This document shows, piece after piece, positions 46,987 to 55,500 of a DNA stretch of 64,000 nt (position 1 is its first letter; each line of letters opens with the position of its first letter). The position numbers and the translations under genes were made by a program. The stretch comes from Turnera subulata (taxonomy: Eukaryota > Streptophyta > Magnoliopsida > Malpighiales > Passifloraceae): the NCBI GenBank assembly GCA_028386065.3, contig JAKUCV010004776.1, positions 38,290 to 102,289 of the forward strand. Direction: 5' to 3'. The notes beneath the pieces are model-generated. The model was not told the DNA's origin, ran no database searches, and saw nothing but the letters and a program-made list of their open reading frames with translations.

Positions 46987-48343
46987 TTTGTTATAAAAGA
47001 AAAAGGAGTTGTTGGAAACCACAGGAGCACAATCTTTTGGGAGATTACACTTTGTACGTGAATGAATGTTTATCCTACCAAAACTACTAACCCAGTAAGT
47101 TCCATCACCACTTCCGGCTGTATTATTACAACGGACGCGGCCAATAATAATTAACATGACCCAGGAGGAGCTGAAAAAGGGACTCGCTTGCTGGATGAAG
47201 TGTAGCTCAATCAGAAACAAACAAACAAAAGAAAGAATGAAAGAACCAATATCCACTGAAATGTATCCCAACCATGGCAATCATTTCCGCCAAACCATAT
47301 CAGGCAAACAAAATGGTTATATTGTTTAGCAAACAAATATCAGAAGAATAACTGCACAAGGTTAAAAAAAAAGGCCCAATACACAAAAGGCACTTCTAAT
47401 TCCCGAATCAGTAGAGGGTCGTTCGATTATAAGCACAGAGAAGAGCTCTTGCTCTCTTCCACACGCAAATTCGTGGGTAAAATTCTTTTTTGTGTACTTT
47501 CACTTTCTCGATTTCTCAAATGTTTCTCAAATGATGTCCCTGTTCTTTTTTTTTCAGGGATTTTGTCCCCCAACTTAGAGTTACCGTTTGATTTTGTCCA
47601 TTTTACCTTTGTTAGCAGGTGGTGACTCTTTGGACGACGGCCCTAATTATTAGTTAGTTATTTGCTTATTTTTATACCTATTAAAGCTAAAATTTAAGAA
47701 AAATTTGACTAATTAAGTAATAAATATCATCCTATATCTTTTCTCCCCTTTTTCCAAATCATTAAAGCTAAAATTTAAGAAAATTTTGTCTAATTAATTA
47801 CACCAATTAATTAATAAATGTCATCCCATAACTTTTTTTTCTTATGTTCAAATTTGTAAACTGTAAAATCAACAAACCCAAGCACCAACACAAACGACGT
47901 CGTGCCACTCCTCTTCACCAATCAGCACCTAAAGGCAAATCCAAATCGGAAGAACTAAAGGCAAAAAGTAGAATCAAACTCCAATTCAAACATTTTTTTT
48001 ATCTCACGAATGTCAAAGGAAACCAAGCTTAAAAACACAAGACCACAAAACTGGACAAAGCCACCACCAACTTGTAAGAGGATCTTTTGGTGGTTATTAG
48101 CTTATCAACACCTCTCCATCATATGCTAATCTAAATATGAAGAACTTAAGGCAAAAGGTATAATCAAATAACTATTTAATGAACAGCAAAACAAGGTGAA
48201 TACACCAGATCCAGCTACAGAGAGGGGATACATCACTGAAACAACAGTTTAATTTGGTATGAAACCTAAAACCTAACTTACCCAGAAAGAGATCAAGCAA
48301 GCAGGGAAAAAGGCAGGTAAGGTAATATGGGGGAGAGAAGGAA
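46691..48343. other. 3' flank of copy 3; downstream part of MIR482 copy 3 unit
   Basis: Matches the flanks of copies 1 and 2 in parts. Contains an (AT)n microsatellite at about 46953-46984. The stretch 47400-47990 is not shared with the other units and holds no recognised gene; its insertion is bracketed by two copies of an AAGAACTAAAGGCAAAAAG-like phrase (about 47958 and 48140). Confidence 0.45.
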
Positions 48344-48489
48344 GGGTAAGGGAGGAACTGAAGGAAATGATAGGTATGGGTGGAGTTGGGAAGACAAAAT
48401 TAGCAAACCCCTCTACAAATAGAGCTATTACCAAGTCTTCCCAAACCACCCATCACCTAAAACTTCCTCTAGCCCCATCTTCCTTACCC
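48344..48489 (-). ncRNA. MIR482: MIR482/2118-type precursor hairpin, copy 3
   Basis: On the minus strand the 5' arm is 48457-48435 and the 3' arm 48394-48373, with a loop of about 40 nt. The outer stem again ends in GGGTAAGG/CCTTACCC. The 22-nt 3p product begins UCUUCCCAAC and ends CACCCAUACC. Its complement reads on as IGMGGVGKTKLA, the P-loop plus the residues that normally follow it in NBS-LRR proteins, so similarity to the target gene extends beyond the mature microRNA. The promoter elements are kept, although eIF2B beta in this unit is shattered. Confidence 0.87.
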
Positions 48490-48554
48490 ATCTCCTCTCT
48501 GCTTCTTTCTGCCCTATCTTCACAATGCAAAAGCACAGGAGGCAGACTAGTCAA

Positions 48555-48562
48555 ATATATAG
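48555..48562 (-). promoter_or_regulatory. TATA box of MIR482 copy 3
   Basis: CTATATAT on the minus strand, about 65 bp upstream of the stem. Confidence 0.65.
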
Positions 48563-48628
48563 ACAGAAAGAGAAGAACATTGCAAGGGATTTCCGCGAAG
48601 GAGCAATGCCTGTGACGTCAAAAAGTCT

Positions 48629-48645
48629 CAAAGACGCGTTTGCCA
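48629..48645 (-). promoter_or_regulatory. Conserved ACGCGT promoter block, copy 3
   Basis: AAACGCGTCTTTGAG on the minus strand with ACGCGT at 48634-48639, about 72 bp upstream of the TATA box. The adjoining GGGG of copies 1 and 2 is changed here. Confidence 0.45.
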
Positions 48646-50454
48646 ATGAATATTTTTTTTAACATCCAAGTTCCAATGAATATTACTACTAGTTAACTAG
48701 AGTTAAAAGGAGGGTTTTTTTTTTTGAGGGAAGAGTTAAAAGGAGGTTAGAAGTAAATTACTACCACTAAAGTCTAAAGCATAGTTAATTATGAGTTAAA
48801 GAAGGTCAGGTCAGTTTGGTACACAAAAAAAAAAAGGTCAGGTCACTACCACCAAAGTCTAAAGCTACCACCCAAATTTGCTTTGTAGTACTAAATTAAA
48901 GTTCTCTCAGAGAAAGACTAAATTAAAGTTGTTTTGTACTACTAGTGGACTATAATAATGAGAGTGTACTGTAAGAAGAAAATTACTCCATTACAACTCA
49001 TCAAACAAAAAAAAAAAGTTACAAGTTGTGATGAGGAAGGTCATCAAGCGGAACTCAAACTTCAACCTTTGGGTCACGTGATTTTAGTCCATCCGTTGAG
49101 GTTATTCTGGACCAGTTTATTCTTGTGTGAGCTTGAGCCAAATGGCCCCTGTCTCGGGGTTGATACAGAGACCACAGTCGCTACGGCCCGGTGATCTGGA
49201 TACTTATGATTTAAATTTAAGCTCCCGTTGCAAGGGCACAATATCTAAAGGAGGGAAAAATATGATGATCCAAGTGTGGGTAAGAATCTTTTACATATAG
49301 ACTATTTTTATATAGATAGAAAAATTATTTTGACTTCATTAATGAACATAGGATATTTTATTCACTAACCAATTACATTGATAGTTATTTTCATTTAAGA
49401 TTACTTCTAGGTTATTTTGTATAATATTAATTCATGTATACCCATAAATTATATGTATTTTAAATCTTTATCTTCGCTTAAAATTTTGTTAGTTGCATCT
49501 TAAGTTTTTATTTATATTACTTATTATTATGATTTTAATAACCCCCACATATATAGAGATTATAATGTGTGATTTAACTTATGTAAATCAATTATTATTA
49601 AGATTTAGGTTGATCCGAACAATGCTCCATCTTAGTTCCTGAAAACTAGAAGAAACATTGCTTGTAAATATTGTATACGTACATAGAATTTCCCCCTTTT
49701 AAAGAACATATTAATACTAGTTGTAATGTCGTGATATTGCAGCTAGAGGTATGCCTTGCTTCCTCTCCACCCGTTTAAGCGGAGGAGAGAATCATTTACG
49801 GTCGCCCGTCAGACTACGCTCCGGGTAAAAGCAAGGAGCTCTTAGTCTTCAGGTTGCGGGATTGAGTCCCCATTGGATGATACTCATTGAGTCCCCATTG
49901 GATGGGTCCTCATTCCCTTGTTGAAACCAGTTCTATCCCTCTGCTTCGCTCCCCTACTGCCTACTAGTTCCTCCGCCCGCTCTCTATTGGATTAAATTTC
50001 ATCTAAAGAGCCATAGGTTCTATACCAGTGATAACACTGAAGATAATTTGAAGTTGGAAAATGTGAGTAACAAGAACATGCTCTAATAACTACTACCCCT
50101 TTCCCATTTGCCAACAAAGCGACCAAACAGAAAGAACTCATTAGCATCGTTGTCCACAGACACAGATGCGGTGTAACAACTTTATTTGAATTGCTATCAA
50201 AGATTTAACGAAAGGATTGGTGGTAAGAGTAGCTTAAAAAACTATCATCCCCATCTAAAATGCCAAGGTAAGCACGCGCAGTGGTGGTGGTAAATGGGTA
50301 GCAGTGCAGGTCAATCATAAATCCTGAATGACAAAGAGAGAGAGTCATAAAGGGTAGATCCATAAAGAGAAGGGGTTTTACCTCGAAATAAAGACTTACC
50401 CAGTTGTAGCCGATCATTACCAGGAGCTGCGAAAGCAACGTTGTAGAGAAGGAA
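48646..50454. other. Spacer between MIR482 copies 3 and 4
   Basis: Up to about 49000 it still resembles the upstream flank of the other units. Then it is AT-rich. At about 49740-49990 a GC-richer patch (GCGGGATTGAGTCCCC, duplicated CATTGAGTCCCCATTGGATG) may be a retroposon remnant but could not be classified. No eIF2B sequence was found beside copy 4. Confidence 0.4.
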
Positions 50455-50628
50455 GGGAAAGGGAGGAACTCTAGGAAATCACAGGAATGGGCGGGCTTGG
50501 GAAGAAACCCACACAGATGAACAACTACCCACCTCCCTCTCTAAGGTTGAGGTTAAGGTTGCCCACCTTCATCTTCTTCCCGTGCCACCCATATCCCGAA
50601 ACTTCCTTCAGCTCCAACTTCCTTACCC
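50455..50628 (-). ncRNA. MIR482: MIR482/2118-type precursor hairpin, copy 4
   Basis: On the minus strand the 5' arm is 50598-50573 and the 3' arm 50505-50484, with a longer loop (about 67 nt) than the other copies. The 22-nt 3p product begins UCUUCCCAAG and ends CGCCCAUUCC, the copy closest to the soybean-type miR482a-3p as I remember it. The complement reads GMGGLGK. The flanks keep the AGTTCCTCCC/GGAAGT outer stem, but the copy is more diverged than copies 1-3 and lacks a recognisable eIF2B neighbour. Confidence 0.83.
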
Positions 50629-50699
50629 CTCTCCTCTTATCCATCTTTCATGAGTTTCCCATTTCGCAGATGAACGAACTAGACCCAACTGATAGGTCA

Positions 50700-50707
50700 A
50701 TATATAG
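50700..50707 (-). promoter_or_regulatory. TATA box of MIR482 copy 4
   Basis: CTATATAT core on the minus strand, about 72 bp upstream of the stem. Confidence 0.65.
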
Positions 50708-50716
50708 ATACAATAT

Positions 50717-50722
50717 CACGTG
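50717..50722. promoter_or_regulatory. G-box CACGTG, only in MIR482 copy 4
   Basis: Palindromic CACGTG (context TATCACGTGACG) 10 bp upstream of the TATA box. The other three copies lack it at this place. G-boxes bind bHLH and bZIP factors. Confidence 0.4.
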
Positions 50723-50763
50723 ACGCAGCAGCCTTAGGCTGGCTAAAGGGAAAAGCAAAGTTT

Positions 50764-50780
50764 CAAAGACGCGTTTCCCA
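50764..50780 (-). promoter_or_regulatory. Conserved ACGCGT promoter block, copy 4
   Basis: GGGAAACGCGTCTTTG on the minus strand with ACGCGT at 50769-50774, about 62 bp upstream of the TATA box. Confidence 0.5.
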
Positions 50781-50853
50781 AACTAAATTAATTAATCAAA
50801 TCAAAAGAAGCACATCTCTGCTCTCCAAGTTCCAACCCCAAGAAAGTTATTTT

Positions 50854-51009
50854 CCCCAGATTTTTTTTTAAAGTGCTGCTATCTCTTCACTCTTGAAATA
50901 ACCTATAATCAATTTTTTAACCGCAAAAGTTCCCCAGATTTTTTTTTAAAGTGCTGCTATCTCTTCACTCTTGAAATAACCTATAATCAATTTTTTAACC
51001 GCAAAAGTA
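50854..51009. repeat. Two tandem copies of a 78-bp unit
   Basis: The unit starts CCCCAGATTTTTTTTTAAAG and ends TTTTTTAACCGCAAAAGT. It is repeated almost exactly at 50854-50931 and 50932-51009, just upstream of the MIR482 copy 4 promoter. Confidence 0.85.
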
Positions 51010-51371
51010 GTCATGAATGAAAGCGTCAAGCGTCAGTTGTAATGTTACAGGGAGGGCAATTGTTAATGTTAAAAACGAGATAACGCAACTATCAAGAAAA
51101 AGCACCAAGCTTATCTCAAAATAAGGTAACTAACGCGCCGAAGCAAAATTAAGAAGCAGAAAAAACAGATTGATCATTAACCAATTCTTGCAAGAACCAA
51201 AACAAGGCAGGATAAGAAGAATACAGGACTCATAAAAAGGACATGCATCACAAGCTAAAGCCATAAAAACCAAGCATTTCACTTGCCAAAACTCATCATG
51301 TGTGCGTTAATCACCCAAATCAAAGAAGTGCACTTGTTACAAATGATAAGGCAGCGATAAATTTTCTTAAA

Positions 51372-51926
51372 TCACTTCTTGCTAAGATCAATGCCGGCCT
51401 TTTTAGCCATGGCGTCGAGGCCGTTCTTCTCAATAGTCTTCAAGGCCTTAGTGGAGAGCTTGAGGTAGACCCACCTCTTCCCGTTCTCCCACCATATCCT
51501 CTTGTACTGCAAGTTCACCTGCTGCCTCTTTATGGTCTTGTGGTTGGAGAACGACACCTTGTTCGCCTTGTTCGCTCTCTTCCCGGTAAACGGACACACC
51601 CTACCTGCAACCACCAAAAACACCCACCAACCACAAAATCAACAACAAAACCACAAATGAAGAGGATAAAAACAAAACCCAGAAAGAAAGATGGGTTCTT
51701 TACTGGCTACAATGGGTTGAAGAGCCGGAGCGGAATTGGTGGAAAGGCCGTATGACGCGTCGGTTGTGTTGTGAGAAATTCTGATGCCGTTGAATTGAGA
51801 AGTGAGGGATCCCAGTCCGGGGAAGGAAGTGGCGTTGGTTCTAGAAACGGAGGGTATCTTCGGAAGCTGTGGTTTACGGTAATTTTGGAATAGCACACCG
51901 GAGGTTGCCATGGCTGCTGCCGCCAT
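51372..51926 (-). CDS. RPL28: Plastid large-subunit ribosomal protein bL28c
   Basis: Model: complement(join(51372..51604, 51704..51926)), two exons, GT/AG, 151 residues. The first about 74 residues are serine/alanine/threonine-rich with few acidic residues, a chloroplast transit peptide. The mature part begins at [20 protein letters not shown] and continues [36 protein letters not shown] and GIDLSKK, the bL28 family pattern. The protein is imported and assembled into the plastid 50S subunit. The intron sits at the transit-peptide/mature boundary. Start: the first ATG at 51926; a second in-frame ATG lies five codons later. Confidence 0.95.
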
Positions 51927-52585
51927 TTTTATCTGCTTACTAGGGGAGGAAATGCTTTGTGCTCCTCTGTTTCTTTCTTTGAATGGATAGATTGGATAGA
52001 AGATGACGGCCTCGTGTTTTGTTTGGTCTTGGGCTGGGCTGGGCTGGTCTGGTTTGCAGGTGCCCAGTGGGCCACTAATTGTTCCTGAGATTATTCGGCC
52101 GCATTTTCTTCTGTTAAATATGCTAATGGGTAATTATTGGCTGAATCGATCACGAAACAGTAGAAAAACCAGTAGAAGTGTAGGACTGGTTGGGGTGAAG
52201 GACCCCGAGCGGGCAATGTAAAATCGATTGGGGAATAAGGACCAAACGGATACTCATACAATCCATAAGAAAAAGGATGATGATTGGTATTTAGTATCTA
52301 TTTCAGCGTTACCCATTGGTATTAACTAAGGCACTAATCCTGTGATGCACACCCATTCTACATGAATAAACAAATGAATCACACACATCTACTAGCATAC
52401 CAATCACTGAAAAAGAAACCAGAGACTAATAGCTATGGCTTCAGCATTCTAAACAGGTCCATTCTGGACTTTTTCCTTCTACCTCTCATGAGCAAGGGTG
52501 TAAATTAGACAATGTTTCAGTAGAGCTGCAAGAAGTTGGACAGTAGTCAACAATATGGAGACAGAGTTCACTGATTAAGCATCAG
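51927..52585. other. Promoter of RPL28 and 3' flank of the U2AF-like gene
   Basis: No extra gene. The GGGCTGGGCTGGGCTGG-type repeat at about 52030-52052 and AT-rich sequence after it; about 52440-52585 is probably 3' UTR of the minus-strand gene. Confidence 0.4.
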
Positions 52586-55500
52586 TCACTGGGTAGCACC
52601 TACTCTATTTGGAAACCGGGCCCGGTAGAGATCAAGGGGAACATATTCCACCATCACAGCACGGTCATCAAATAACCGGCCATGCAAACTATGTGCCGCT
52701 GTGCATGAGGATTCTACTCTTCCAAACTCTACGAAAACACAGCCTGGCTCAAAAATGGCTTCGAGGTTACAACCTTGCTTCTCACTTTCTACCTTCTCTA
52801 TGGCATCAGAGGCAATATTCTTGGCGTCATTAGTCGGGCCTTCCTCACATTGTCCGTTGGCTTTCGCCGAATTCAATTCTTTCTCAGCCGTAAAGTTGCA
52901 GTCTACACTGATGCCCCCATTTTTAATATCAATAAGCTTCTCACTGCTGTCATCTAATTCATCCATTAAGTTGTGCTGCTGTTGGGGGAGTTCTTCAGAT
53001 TCAGATTCACCCGTGCTAGCTGGGTCTTCAACAATGGCCTCACCATCTTTGCAGCCTAATTCATCTTTTGAGGTGCACTGCTGTTGAGCATGTTCTTGAG
53101 AATCAGATTCAGATACATTCCTGCATGCTGCAGCTTCAACAATGACCTTGTCAACATTGCAGCCTAATTCATCTTCTGAGGTACACTGCTGTTTAGGGAG
53201 TTCTTGACAATTGGATAAACTGCTACGTTCTAGGTTGTCAACAGCCACATCATTAGAATACCCAGATGGTTGGCATGTCCCCTTGCCTTCCATAATATTC
53301 CGGTCAACAGCTTCTGTGACAGTCTCTGTTTTAGCACTTGTTTGATCAGGCTTTAAGTCTTGCTCTCCACCATTAGATCCCATGTCCCGGCTTACTTCAC
53401 ATGCTTCAGAGATGGGATTTGCACCATACTCGACAAGTTTAACAGATTTGACAGTACCATACCTGCAGGAGGGAAGAATTAACAAAATACTATATCAACC
53501 ATGGTTCAAACTACTCTGGATGAGAATTCCAACTTAAGAATGGACATTTTCCCATACCTTACACACTCTAACCTAGCATCTTCTAATGTTTCTTCAATTT
53601 CTGTACGAGTCAACAATGAAAGAGCTGCTGGATCGAACTATTTCATATTCAAGAGAGAAAAAAAAAATGTAACAACAGGATAACATGGCGGCTTTAAAAT
53701 CAGAATCAAAATGCGAAACCACCAAAATAAGCACATGCATTTCCAAGCGACCTGAAACATACCACGTTTTTAAGCTTCAAGACCTCTGTAGGCTTCTCAA
53801 GAAGTGGTTTTGCATGCTCAGGGATCCCGTGGACCAGTGAGTTTCCACCGCTTTGCTCCTTGTAAATAAGTTTTTGGTTAATGCATAGTCCCATTAACAC
53901 ATAGTAGGGATATTGGAAAATACTTCATGGGAGACAATCTAGGGTGGTCATTAAGTACCAAGGATGATGTATACTGAATAGCTTGTACAGCAGTTATTAC
54001 TTGGCCGCCTAACTTCATACCATTGAGGCCCGCACATGCTTTATGAGTAATTGACTGGTCTGCGTACTGATATTGAGAATAAACATTAAATTGTATGAGA
54101 CTTGGTACCCAGCCCCAGGGGAGAAAATGACACATACAGCAAGAGAACAATGAGAAAATAACTAAAGTCGTACGTACAACAGACTGCAGCTAAAGTTAAC
54201 TGCATCTGTAACAAAGAAGGCATGCCCCAATTGAAGCAAATAGGAGGTAGCAAAAGCATGTAAACTGTTACCTCCAGAAAAGCACATGGCTCGGTGAGAT
54301 CCTTCCCGTTCTCAAACTGATATGCCTTCAAAGGTCCAAAAGCACTAGCAATCTCCATAAGCTAAAAAGCAAAAGGAGTATTTTAAGATGCTGAGGAAAC
54401 TAGAATAATAAAAACTGATATTCAAAATGTAGGAGAGAAGAAAACTGGAAACAGAGAGATTGAGAAATCGGAAAGAGTGGAATCTAAAAACCCTAGGGTC
54501 TATTCTTGAAGCAAGAGAGTCAACATAAAATGCAAACTTCGGGTAACATTACCATTTTAGAGGTAAGAATCTTTGAAATTCCACCAATGAAAATCTGCAT
54601 CAAGAAGTCAAAAAGGAAAGCATGATATACACAAGATATCCAATACATAGAATGCAAGTAGCCATAGCTAACAGAGTGCAGTATAGACAGTGCATTTTAA
54701 GGGGACAATGATGTTTGATGGAAGTGGAAGATATGGAGATTCGCTTGAAGAAGAAATACATATTCACTTTCGCCATCCATGTCTGGAGTTCAAACCATGC
54801 ATCTTAACAGTCAGTTATAATAGAAGCTCAGGATAAGTAAGAATACTAATATGAGTGGTAGCTGCATGATGTCTCAGCAACTGTACCCAGGTAACAAAGT
54901 ATGAGTAGATCAATAAGCTACGATAAGCCAACAGTCTACCATCTTTTCCTCAAACAAAAGACCTACATAATTTTGGGTAGTGCAAAACTAATAATAAGAG
55001 CTGAAGAAAATTTCTTGGGCAGACAGACTAACGGGATGGAGTCATTAGATTCTTTATATACATTATATATGTAAATTAATCACTTTTTAATCCTGAGAAG
55101 TTTTTTCCCAAACTTTTACAGGAAGAAGCAAATATCTTTTGGTTCTCCACTTAACAAGTTCCTTTCTCCCCTACTTGCAATGGAAGAAAATACGGATTAT
55201 CAGGTGTATTTTCACTCAAGTGCTATCAGGTGTATTTTCCATGTGATTGGAATTTATCTTCCCTAATGTTTCTGACGCTGGTTTTCTGAAGGTTTTACTA
55301 GAAATTCATACTGAAGACTCAAGATTCCTACACAAGGTCTAGAACATCTGCTTGAGGAGAAAAAGGAAAGGTAATGGTCATCTGCTTCTGTCTGAGGAGC
55401 AAAATACGGCAGACCATACCATGCTAGGTGAATCTTTCATTTTATCACTGACAGTATCATATTTGACTACAAGGACAGCCATACCTTGTGAGGTGAATCT

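Noticed and set aside
49740..49990. Possible third SINE with a box B-like GGATTGAGTCCCC
   Set aside because: No box A at the proper distance, no tail and no target duplication were found, so it is left unclassified.
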